Assembly (NCBI RefSeq): GCF_048773025.1
Contig: NC_133544.1
Span: 372,001-436,000 of the forward strand
DNA length: 64,000 nucleotides
Direction: 5' to 3'
Source: Camelus bactrianus
Taxonomy: Eukaryota > Chordata > Mammalia > Artiodactyla > Camelidae
This document shows, in pieces, positions 23,830 through 33,780 of this stretch (positions within the stretch are counted from its first letter, which is position 1; the number at the start of each line of letters is the position of its first letter). The translations under genes and the position numbers were made by a program. The notes beneath the pieces were generated by a model. It searched no databases. It saw only the letters and a list, made by a program, of their open reading frames with translations, and was not told the DNA's origin.

Positions 23830-26800
23830 TTTTCCACAACAATGTAAGAGTTCTCATCTGAGTATTTTGAGAAATCCCCATACTGTTTTCCACAGTGGCT
23901 GCTCCGATTTACATCCCCAACAACAGTGTGCAGGGGTTGCCTTTTCTCCACATCCTCAACAACATTTGTCATTTGTGTTCTTTTTGATAACAGCCATTCT
24001 GATATTTTATTGTTAGTGGAAAGAAATGCAGCCGGTTTCTCTATGCTCATCCTGTGTTCTGCTGCCTTGCCGAATTCCTTCATCAGCTCCAGTTGTTCTG
24101 CGTGGAGCCTTGGGGCTTCTATGTAAAGTACCAGGCCATCTGCATGTGGTGACCACTTTCCTGCAAAGCTCCCCAGTGACGTTCGTTTGCAGGGAGGTTT
24201 TTGCTGATTCTGGTCACTTCTAGCGGTCATTCTGTTCAAAGGATCTATTTTTTCTTGATTCAGTTTGGTGGACTTTATGTTTCCAGAACCTTGTCCGTTT
24301 CCTTTAGGGTGTCCAATCTGTTGCCATGAGGTTGTTCATAGTGTTCTCTAGTGGTCTTTTGAATGTCTGTGGTATTGGCTGTAATTTCTCCATTTTCCTT
24401 TCTTATTTTGTTCACTTGTATCCTCTCTTTCCTTCTTGGTGAGGCTGGCCAGAGGTTTGTCGATTTTTTTTTTCACTCTTCAAAAAAAAACAGCTCTTGG
24501 TATGATTGATTTTTTCTATTGTTGTTTTTTTTTTTTTTCTGGTCTCTATTTTATTCAGTTCCTCCCTAATTTTTATTATTTCTTTCCTGACACCGACTTC
24601 AGGTTTTGCTCGCTCTTCTTTCTCTAATTCTTTCAGGTGGCGGGTTAGGTGGTTTATTTGAGGTCGTTCTTTTTTGAGGAAGGTCTGTACCGCTGTGCTC
24701 TTCCCTCTTAGGACGGCTTTGGCTGCGTCCCGTAGATTTTGTGTGGTTGTGTTTCCATTGTCATTTGTCTCAGGGTATTTTTTAATTTTTCCTTTGATGT
24801 TTTTGTCAACACATTGGTTTTTAGCAGCATGTTGTTTAGTCTCCGTGCAGTTTTTTTTCTTGTTTTTCTTTCTGGGATTGATTTCTAGTTTCATGCCATT
24901 GTGGTCAAAACTGATGCTCGAAATAAATTCTATCCTCTTAAATTTGTTGAGGCTTCTTTCGTGCCGAGTATGTGGTCTATCCTTGAGAAGTTTCCATGCG
25001 CACTTGAAAAGGAAGTATTTACTATTGGGGGGTAATGTAACATCTTAAAATATCAGCTGAGCCCAGCTGTTCCTTTGTGCCGTTTGGTATCTCGGTTGCC
25101 TCGTTAGTTTTCTGCCTGGGAGTTCTGTCCGGGGCGTTAGTGGGTGTTGCAGTCCCTGCTGTCACTGTGCTCCCATCAGCTTTCCCCTTTTTGTCTGTTT
25201 GTATTAGTTTCATATATTCAGAGGCTCCTACACTGGGTGCATGTATGTTAACAAATGCAATATCCTCTTCTTGTATTTCTACTTTTATTATTACATAATG
25301 TCATTTTTTCCTATTTATGGCCTTTGTTCTAAAGCCTCTTTTGTCTGATAGGAGTATTGCTACTCCTGCTTTCTTGCCATTTCTGTTTGCATGGAATATC
25401 TTTTTCCACCCTCTCACTTTCAAACTATGTGTGTCCTTCACCCTCAAGTGGGTCTCTTGCAGGCAGCATATTGTAGGCTTTTGTTTTATTATCTGGTTTG
25501 CCGCTCTGTATCCATGATAATTATTGATAGACGTGTGTTTATTGGCATTTTAAACTATGTTTTCTGGTTAATTTGGTATTTCTTCTTTGTTCTTTTCTTT
25601 TTGTTTTTGTTTCCTTTTCTGGTTTGACAACTTTCTTTTGTGTCAGCTTGGTTTCTTTTTGATGTCTGTGACTCTACTGTATGCTTTTGATTTGTGGTTA
25701 CCCTGTTTTTCAAGTATGTTAACCCATTACTGTATCTGTTTGCTTTAGACTGGTGGTCATGCAGGCTCAAACACATCCTAAGAAGAATGAAAAGAAAATT
25801 GTTTTCTTGTTCCCCTCTTCCACAACTTATGATTTTTATGTCCTCTTTCACATTTTCATGTTTATTCTCTTAGTTCTCTGTTATTTTCACACTTCAATTA
25901 TGGCTTTCCATAATTGAAGAAAGTAGCTTCCTGCTTCTCCTCTATTTACAGCAGACCTTCCACCATTTCCTTTAGCGTGGGTTTAGTGTTGCTGAACTCT
26001 TCTAGTTTGTGCTTGCCTGTGAAGTTCTTTATCTCTCCTCCTACCCTAAAGGGTAGCCTTGCTGGGTAGAGTATCTAGGCTGCAGTTTCTTCTCACTCAG
26101 GACTGTGCACGTATGCTGCCCCTCCCTTCTGGCCTGCGGTGTTTGTGCAGAGGAGTCAGCTGAGAGCCTTAAGGGGGGTCCCCGGTAACTCACCCTTTGC
26201 TTTTCTCTTGCTGCCTTTAGAATCTTTTCTTCATCTTTAACTTTGGCCATTTAACGATCATACGTCTTGGTGTAGACCTGTTTGGGTTCATCTTGTTTGG
26301 GGCCCTCTCTGCTTCCTGTACCTGGATATCTGTTTCCTTCTTGAAGTTCGGGAAGTTTTCAGTCATGACTTCTTCAAGTACCTGTTTGATCCCTTTCCCC
26401 TTTCTTCTCCTTCCGGGACCCCTGTTATGCGGAGGTTGGCCTGCTTTACGTTACCCCATAGGTCCCTCATGTTGCTTTCGTTGGTCTCCGTTTGCTCTTC
26501 TGCCTGCTGCTTTGATCTGATCGGGTGGTTTCCATTGTCCCGTCATCTAAGTCACTTATTCGTTCTTCCGTATTATTTAGTCTGCTTTTGACTGCGTTTG
26601 GCTCAGCTTTATCTCAGCAACTGAGTTTTCTGATTTTAGTTGGCTCCTCTTTACAGTTTCTATTTCCGTTTTAGAAAACCCTGTATTCTACATTTCTGTT
26701 GATAGTCTTTCTTATTTCCTTAGTGCTTTTTGTCATCTCCTTTTCAAAAGTAGGCTCTAGCAGGCTGTCGGGTCTGTTTTATTGCTTGTTCTTTCAGGGA

Positions 26801-28400
26801 CCTTCTCTGGTGCCTTTACTCGGGAGCGGCTCCCCCTCACGTTGCTTGCACCTCTCTGGCTGTGGGTGTAGACGTGTCAGTTACCTGCTGTGTCTGAAGG
26901 GCTGTTTTTTTCAAATGTGGGAGTGTCCTGGGTAGACTGTGCAAATCTAACAATTTTGTCACAAGGACGGTTTTTAGTGTCTTTCCTACGTGTGTGCTGG
27001 TTTTTGTCCCCTTGATCGGGGGTGTGGCTGGTGTGACCAGAGCCTGCCCTGGCTGTTGAACTGGGCCTCCTCTTTGCTCTGTGGTTGTCAGAGCCGGGCC
27101 TGCGCCCCTACTGTAGGAATCAAAGAGTCCAGACCCATTTCTGAGCTGCAGTGTGTGGCAGGTGGGGTTGGAGCACTTCTGCTGGAAGACGAGCCCCAGA
27201 ATATTCCTCCTCAGGAGACGACCACTGGAAAGTGCCCTCTGTGCTGTCACCCACCACTAGTTACTTGGGCTTCCAAAGTGCACTCTGCGGTTGCTGCCCT
27301 TGTCCCCCTCCCCCCCAGCCATGGGGATATCAGCAACCCACGCTGGTGTCCCCAGGTTCTGCCCTGCAGAGCCACCAGTGCAGATCCACTGACATCAGGC
27401 ACTGGGACCTGGATCCCCCATGAGCCACGGGTCAGCCCCGCCCTCAGCCCCATGTCCACATCGGCTACGCGGGGCCACTGTCAACACCAGGCTTGCCCCA
27501 CGTCAAGCACCAGAACCCCACTAGGTTGTCTCAGAGGTGTGGGTCCACAAAGGCACCAGCTATGCAAATCTGCCACCACAGCCTGGGGCTTGAAACAAGT
27601 CTCAGTCCCACCTGCAAAGTCACAGGACCGGACATGGATTCAGGTGTCAGCCCCACCTCTGCCCGGGAGCCTCGCTGCAAGGACTGTGCCCCCCAGAGAA
27701 TGCTGAGAGGCCTGCGGTTTCTGAGCCCCACCCCTCTTCTAGGGCAATGTGTGCCACAACGGTGCTGAGCAGTGCCCTCTGGGCTCATGACGACGACTGC
27801 TGGGGCTGGGCTGCTTTGCACCCCTCCCCACGCGCCCCAGCAGTGGTGCTGTCGTGGGGGTGGACCCAGCCTGTTTTGCACACTCTTCTACCCTCAGCCT
27901 GCACCGCACTCTGCCTACTGTGGCTGCCTCTGCACACTCAGCACCAGCCCTCTGCCCGGGATCGTCCATGGGAGCCTGGGCTCCAGCAGCCCCACCCAGC
28001 CCACCCCCACTGGCTCACACCTAGAGCTAGGGATGGCAGAGACCCTCTGTGCCGGTTTGTCCCAGTTCTGTCTGCCAGGTCGCTACAAGTTTTCCCTCCA
28101 AGCTTCTGAAGCTCCTTTTCTATCCCTGCTGACCTTCCTGCTGGAGAGGGGGCCTCCTGGAGTGAGCGCACTTTTCCTCCGTCTCCACTCCCTCCCCAGG
28201 GGGCAGCTCCTGCACTGATTTTTTTTTTCCCATCCAGTTTTGTGAGTATTTCCTTGTGTTTCCAATTGTAAGAGATATTCTGCCAAAGTTCAGTAGGCAG
28301 TCTGAGAGATTTGTTCCATTTGCAGATGCGGTTTTTGTGGTATTCGGGGGAGAAGGTGAGCACGGCCTCCTTCTACACCTCCATCTTGACTGTCTCCCAA
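23830..28400 (-). mobile_element. L1 (LINE-1), antisense, 5' region kept but internally deleted
   Basis: A LINE-1 retrotransposon lying on the minus strand. Reading down from its 5' end: 28.40-27.0 kb is GC-rich 5' UTR (the plus strand shows 'ccatttgcagatgcggtttt' and 'ctacacctccatcttgactg', typical of an L1 start); 27.0-25.8 kb matches the ORF1 region; 25.75-24.3 kb matches the first half of ORF2; 24.24-23.98 kb matches part of the reverse transcriptase (LVLYIEAPRLHAEQLELM, then KPAAFLSTNN); the rest resembles a 3' UTR. At about 4.6 kb it is shorter than a 6-7 kb full element, so part of ORF2 is missing. Frames are broken throughout. It starts right after the 3' LTR of the provirus, so one probably inserted beside or into the other. 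Confidence 0.75.
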
Positions 28401-29436
28401 TTTTGCTGTTTTTGGTATGTCATTTTTCTTCTAAAACCTGTTTTAAGCAGTGCACGCCCCTTTCAACACCGTGTAGCTCTCTGTCCTCACCACTGAGGTT
28501 CGTTACGGAACCTCACTGTGTCTGGTGCCTGGTGGAGGTTCTGGGAATAGTGAGAAGGACTCCAGCCCCGGAAAGCCCACTGTCTAGGAGAGACTTAGTG
28601 AGAATTTGGGCAGAGGGAGCCAGCAGGCAGTGTTGAGGTGGGCTTTGTGAGACAATCAACAGACAGCAGAGGGCAGGGAGGGAGTAGGTCTCTGTCCGTC
28701 TGGTTCTCGATATCTGTGCACATTGTCTATGTGGAAACTGAGATGCTTCATAGAACATGGCCCCATGAACTGCTTTCAGAGACCTGCCCAGAACATGGCC
28801 CAGCGATGCTGTAAAGGGAACACGTCCCTTCTCTTGTTGTTCTGCAGTATTCACTTGGAAACCTGAGAGCTGCACCTTGTAGATGGGCTGTGGCTACACC
28901 CCGGAGACTCAGGGACAGGCACAGAAGGAGGGCAATCTTTGATCATCAGTGCCCACCACAGTGACAACATGTGAGGGGGGAACGCGTGGCAGGAGGACGA
29001 GCCGCCTGGGGCAAGTGTCCCGGCGGGATTCTCACAGGCATGGAGTCAGTGTGCGCCTGGAACATGAGAGCAGCTCACAGGGTGACTGGGCTCCACTGGT
29101 GTTTCTCACAGATGAAGAAATCCCTCAGGAAGCCCTCTTGTCAGGATAGAAGGGGAGGGACAGGAGCCTGGAGAGGGGACAGCCCTCCTCACTGGTGGTG
29201 GCTCATCTCTGAACAGATAGTGTCACTTGCTTCTCTGTCGGCTGCGCCGAGAAGATGAGAAATTAGGGCTACGTGGAGCACAACACAAAATGTCCTGGGG
29301 GGGTTTGTAGAGGAAATCCCTGCCAGGAACAGGAAGCCCCTTTCCACCCGCCTCTGCACTTGCTCCTGGGGCTGGTCTTTCCGTTCTGTGAGTCTTGCAC
29401 ACCCCCTGGTGGACCCACACGCTTCTCAGGAGGGAA
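28401..29436. other. Intergenic, 3' flank of the inverted IGHV3 gene
   Basis: Nothing recognised apart from the V gene's own 3' flank near the right end. Confidence 0.45.
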
Positions 29437-29475
29437 GGTTTGCGTCTGGGCTCACACCGACTTCCCCTCACTGTG
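29437..29475 (-). promoter_or_regulatory. V-RSS with 23-base spacer (inverted IGHV3 gene)
   Basis: On the minus strand: heptamer CACAGTG (29469-29475), 23-base spacer, nonamer ACGCAAACC (29437-29445). The signal points to lower coordinates, away from the D cluster. Confidence 0.92.
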
Positions 29476-29929
29476 TCTCTTGCACAGTAATACACGGCCG
29501 TGTCCTCAGGTTTCAGGCTGTTCATTTGCAGATACAGCGTGTTCTTGGCATTGTCTCTGGAGATGGTGAATCGGCCCTTCATGGAGTCTGCATAGTGTGT
29601 GCTACCACGACTATTAATAGCTGAGACCCACTCGAGCCCCTTCCCTGGAGCCTGGCGGACCCAGCTCATGGCATAGCTACTGAAGGTGAATCCAGAGGCT
29701 GCACAGGAGAGTCTCGGAGACCCCCCAGGCTGCACCAAGCCTCCCCCAGACTCCACCAGCTGCACCTCAGCCTGGACACCTGCAAACACAAAGACATCCT
29801 GGTCAGGAGACTGTCACACGTGCTCTGATTCCCTCACTCATGACCACCCACATCCTCAGTAGCTCTTGTTCTCCATGAATTACCTTGTAGAAGAGCAGCC
29901 AGGACCACCCAGCTCAGCCCCAGCTCCAT
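29476..29929 (-). CDS. IGHV3: Immunoglobulin heavy variable gene, IGHV3 family, conventional VH, inverted
   Basis: Encodes an Ig heavy-chain variable domain. On the minus strand, leader part 1 is 29929-29884 ([15 protein letters not shown]), intron 29883-29780 with GT/AG ends, and exon 2 is 29779-29476. The V-region starts with GAG at 29768 ([16 protein letters not shown]). Cysteines (LSCAAS, YYCAR) and tryptophan ([12 protein letters not shown]) are intact. CDR1 is [11 protein letters not shown]2 is INSRGST, one residue shorter than in the 14 kb gene. Framework 2 is V42, G49, L50, W52: a VH, not a VHH. One unusual residue is P in GGSPRLSC, where L is normal. The leader exon is identical to that at 14139 and the 104-base introns differ at only three bases. 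No stop or frameshift. The gene runs opposite to the D segments, so it could be used only by inversional joining, if at all. Confidence 0.93.
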
Positions 29930-30051
29930 GGTGAGTCGTCTGTGCTCAGTCCTGCTCAGAGAACGGGAGCAGCTGGGAATCCCAGGCTGGGGCTCCTCTC
30001 CCAGAGCTGCAGGGCCAGGGCCGGGTGGCTTTATCCTCAGAGGGAGGCCCT

Positions 30052-30059
30052 ATTTGCAT
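30052..30059 (-). promoter_or_regulatory. Ig octamer promoter element (ATGCAAAT, minus strand)
   Basis: ATTTGCAT on the plus strand is a perfect octamer for the inverted IGHV3 gene, about 123 bases before its ATG. The same spacing is seen at the 14 kb gene. Confidence 0.88.
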
Positions 30060-30839
30060 GTCATCTCACCATACAGCAAGCCTGGGGTTTGAGCAAGGGC
30101 AGTACCCCAGAGCAGGAGTGAGTGTATTGGATTTGGTGGTTTTGATAGAATTTTGGAAAATACGATTTTCCACTATGTGGGTTTTCCAGAGTAAACACTT
30201 GTCACCCATGTGTATTTTGTTTTCACATATGGACACAAACCCTGTGATGTAAGTTTCACTGTTTCCCACAGAGTAGGGATGTGAACTACAGCCAAAATGT
30301 GGTGGGCTTGTTGCGTGTCCAAGGACACGCCTGTGGGGAGGGTCAGTCCCAGCACCTACAGCTGTGCGCCTCCCCACTAGACCCAGCTGTCCCTGCATCA
30401 AGTCCCGGAAAACAGGACAGTGCTTGTGAGGTTTGTGCACCCGCTCCCTGTAGTGAGACGTGAGGACTTTGCTGCCCCCTAGTGTTGGGAGCCAGAGGTC
30501 AGAAGCTGTGTTTTCGGCAGGCTCCAGCGTTGCAGCGCCTGTCCCTCACGTCGTCCCCCACAGGCATCCACTCTGTTTGTAACAGCCTTAATTAAGCGTC
30601 GCGGCATGTAGCAAGCTGCCCGTGCTGGAGTGCGCTCTCTGGTACACACTCACGCAAGCGTCAGCGTAATCAAGAGGAACAAATTGATTCCCTTCCATCT
30701 ATTCGCTGGTTTCCGGAGCTCCTCCTTCCTCTCCCTCCTCTTTTTCCACGCTGTTACTTCAGGTTAGCTTTCTTTTCCCAGAATTACCCAGGGGGGCCAT
30801 ATTGCGCGCACGGCCACCTGTACGGCTTGTTTCCCTCAG
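30060..30839. other. Intergenic, 5' flank of the inverted IGHV3 gene
   Basis: No gene recognised. Contains the CTCF-like motif at 30473-30485. Confidence 0.45.
30473..30485 (-). promoter_or_regulatory. CTCF-like motif
   Basis: TGCCCCCTAGTGT matches the reverse complement of the CTCF core CCASYAGRKGGCR at 12 of 13 positions. It lies about 420 bases before the octamer of the inverted V gene. By-eye match only. Confidence 0.4.
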
Positions 30840-31480
30840 CACAGTTGCCGTCAATAACGCCGTTCTGCTGCGTGTATCGAGAGTCCTTGGTTTTAATGAC
30901 ATGTGTCGTTCCCAATAAGGATCACAGTCTGTCTGTCTCTTAAGCTGTTGTGCGGTGTTGGAATTATTTCAAGTTTCTGGGTGCTGCAGTAAAGCTGCAA
31001 CAAAGGCATTCTTCTTAAATGAATAAATGAGCAATGCACGATGTATCCATGCAGTGGAATTCTATTCAGCAATTTAAATATTAAAGTATCATAGCATGAA
31101 AAGGCATGAATGAATCCAAAATTAGCGTATTGCTACTTTTAAAGCCAGTCTGAAACTGTATGATTTCACCTATTTGAAATTCTGGAAAAGGCAAGACTGT
31201 ATACATAGTAAGCAGGTCAGTATTTACTGGAATTTGGGGACAAGGCATTTAGTGAGTGAAACAGAGACAATATTTAAGTGTGGTGAGATTGTCCTCTATG
31301 AAACTGCAGTGCTGGAAACGTGGCACTAAGAACCTGTCAGAACACACAGAACTATTAGCACAGAGTGAACCTTGCTGAGTAGAAATATAAAAGGCATTTG
31401 GAAGTTCAGAGACTCAAAGATGGAACTTGTAGGCTGTGTAGATGATACCTCAGATCATTATGAATCAACTTGACTGAAGA
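30840..31480. mobile_element. Old L1 3'-end fragments in two orientations
   Basis: The first part (about 30840-31020) reads as reverse L1 ('ttggaattatttcaagtttc', 'gctgcagtaaagctgcaaca'). The second (about 31025-31480) reads forward ('atgtatccatgcagtggaat', 'tctattcagcaatttaaata', then 'tgtatgatttcacctatttg'). Both are truncated and heavily mutated, and their boundary is approximate. Confidence 0.5.
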
Positions 31481-31818
31481 AGGTGACAACACATTTCTGA
31501 CCAAAGTGACTGTGTGACTGAGTGGAGTCTGAGGACAAGGGTCCAAGGACACTGCACAGAAGCTCTGGAGCCTGGCTGACAAGGATGTTCCCAGCACGGG
31601 CCAGGCTAGCAGCTCCATCACTACCGTGCACGTGGGATTGCGCCAGCAGGTACATGGATGGCACGGGCGGTGCCAGGTGTCTCACTGGTGGAGTGCAAGA
31701 GGCAGGAGCGGGTGGACAGGCTGACCCCGTGGTGGTGCACAGGGGCTGGGGAAGTAAGAATGTTCTCACATTCACCTTAAAACAGGTCAGAAGGTCAGAT
31801 GCAGAGTTAGTTGTAGAA

Positions 31819-31820
<2 letters not shown>

Positions 31821-31868
<48 letters not shown>
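31821..31868. repeat. (GT)24 microsatellite
   Basis: An uninterrupted run of 24 GT units. It is likely polymorphic and able to form Z-DNA. Confidence 0.98.
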
Positions 31869-31872
<4 letters not shown>

Positions 31873-33185
31873 GCACACAGAGATGTTTCTAAGGCCTGTT
31901 AGCTGATTGGCTCCGGAGGCAATACCCCAAATAATGAGAAAGCACCGACACCAGTGTCTGCTCCCCCGCATCTTGAGTACTGACAGTATTCCGCAGAACA
32001 GGAGCCACACTGCACCTGAGGACTGGCTAACTCTAGGGCTGGCGCACAGGTGGTTAGCCTGCAGGTCCTTGTGGTGCTAGACAGTAAGGAGATGTTCAAA
32101 TAAATGGCTGGGGGCAGGTTAACGGACACAGGAGCCAACGGATTGAGCTCCCAGTGGCTAGCAAGCTGTAACAACTACAGGAGCTAAATGAATAACTTAG
32201 TACTACCTTGATACACAGTGTGAGAACATACCCATGATGTATACTGATATACAGAGACTGGACACATAAATCTAATGGGGGAGGAAGGGCAAAAGTCCCC
32301 GAAGGATTAACACCAGATAACTTGTTGTGATTACCCTCCCTCTAAGAAGGTGAAACTTAGCACCTCATCCCTGAATGCGCCTGGCCTCAGAGTCATGGCA
32401 GGAATTGTGGGTGACCTTGAGTTTCACAGCAAATGTGTAGACAGACTACCCATAACGTGATTCATGCAATTTTTCTGCATCTGAATTAAAAGCCGCGTTC
32501 TGTGAATAACAACAGCTCAGCAAGAACGCTGAGGGCGTACAGACAAGCCACGAGGTGGAGAACACACTCTCAAACGCCGTGTTTGGTGAAGGGCTTCTGT
32601 CACGAGCACACATGAAACTTACAGCTGAGCAACAGCAACGAAAGCAACCAGTCAGACCTGGGCCCGGGGCCCGAAAGGGGAGACAAAGAAGAGAGACAAG
32701 GTTTGCAACTTGATTTTTCATGAAGGAAACAGGAAACAGCATTGATGAGACTCTGCTACTGATCTGCTACAAAACACTGAAAAGAGTAGAACTCCGGGAA
32801 TCGAGTGGACCAAAAGCACCTCTCTTCAGCTTTCTGGAAGGAATGTGTGTAGTGACAAGTCTGGAAGGCGCCTGACAGTCTCCCGGGGGTAAGACAGACA
32901 CCATGGGATGAGGAGGGGCCGCCCAGTGTTTACCTAAATACTTTGGATATTTATGCTCCCACCATTGTCTGCGTGGGAAGGTTTCTGTCACCTTCACACA
33001 TCCGAGTCTTTGACGCTCCTTGGATTTGCTCAGAGAGCAGGGTTTCATGGCAGCTTCGATGTCATTAGGATGTACGCGTTTCTATTGTTCCTTTTTAACG
33101 ATCACTTGGCCCCACTTTCTAGGGCAGCAGCCACCTAAGTGGCTTTGTCATCATCTCGGCCAAGCCCAGCCTCCCTGTCCCTCAG
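31869..33185. other. Intergenic between inverted V genes
   Basis: No gene or named repeat recognised. Also contains the 3' flank of the IGHV1 pseudogene. Confidence 0.45.
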
Positions 33186-33224
33186 GGTTTCTGTCACACT
33201 CAGGACGTGGGTGGTCACACTGTG
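33186..33224 (-). promoter_or_regulatory. V-RSS with 23-base spacer (IGHV1 pseudogene)
   Basis: On the minus strand: consensus heptamer CACAGTG (33218-33224), 23-base spacer, nonamer ACAGAAACC (33186-33194). The signal is well kept although the gene is broken. Confidence 0.9.
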
Positions 33225-33661
33225 TCTCTCGCACAGTAACACACAGCCGTGTCCTCAGATCTCAGACTGCTCAGCTCCACGTAGGCTGTGCTGGTGGACA
33301 TGTCTGCAGTCAAGGTGACTCTGCCCTGGAACTTCTGTGCATACTTTGTTTCACCGTCTTCAGGGTCAGTTCTTCCCACCCACCCAAGCCCTTGTCCAGG
33401 GGCCTGTCGCACCCAGTCTATGTCGTAGCTGGTGAAGGTGTATCCGGAAGCCTTGCAGGAGACCTTCACTGAAGCCCCAGGCTTCCTCAGCTCAGCCCTG
33501 GCTGCACCATCTGGACCTGCGAGTGGGAACCTGGCGACAAGAGACACAACTGGATGAGATACACACCGACTGGTTCCCGATCCCCCCTCATCCCAGAGCC
33601 TGGGGACCCCCTCACCTGCAGCCACTGCCACCAGGAAGGGGGCTCCACAGCTCCAGTCCAT
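33225..33661 (-). pseudogene. IGHV1: IGHV1 family pseudogene, inverted
   Basis: Leader part 1 is at 33661-33616 ([15 protein letters not shown]), donor GTGAG, acceptor before 33530, and exon 2 is 33530-33225. The V-region begins CAG at 33519 and resembles human IGHV1-69-2: [49 protein letters not shown]. One base is missing in framework 1 compared with the family, around the seventh to ninth codon ('gcagccagggctgag' where 'gcagtctggggctgag' is usual). Read from the normal leader, this shifts the frame into an early stop. Other oddities are G for E in GLGWVG and CYC for YYC at the second cysteine. Promoter, splice sites and RSS all look sound, so the loss seems recent or confined to the coding part. 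A sequencing error at one base is possible. Confidence 0.85.
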
Positions 33662-33763
33662 GGTGAGGGCTGTGCGCTGGGGTGTCTGTGAGGGAGGGGG
33701 AGGGGGCTGAGTGGTGCTCCCAGGGCTCAGAATGTCCATGTTTAACACCGGACACCTCGGCTT

Positions 33764-33780
33764 GTTTGCATGTTCATGAG
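33764..33780 (-). promoter_or_regulatory. IGHV1 promoter: heptamer CTCATGA plus octamer variant ATGCAAAC
   Basis: On the minus strand, CTCATGA (33780-33774) is followed after two bases by ATGCAAAC (33771-33764). The heptamer-octamer pair is the usual arrangement of IGHV1 promoters. The octamer differs from ATGCAAAT in its last base. Confidence 0.75.

Noticed and set aside
26990-28218. Open frames of 90-240 codons on the plus strand
   Set aside because: They lie antisense to the GC-rich 5' UTR and ORF1 region of the L1 and show no own domain.
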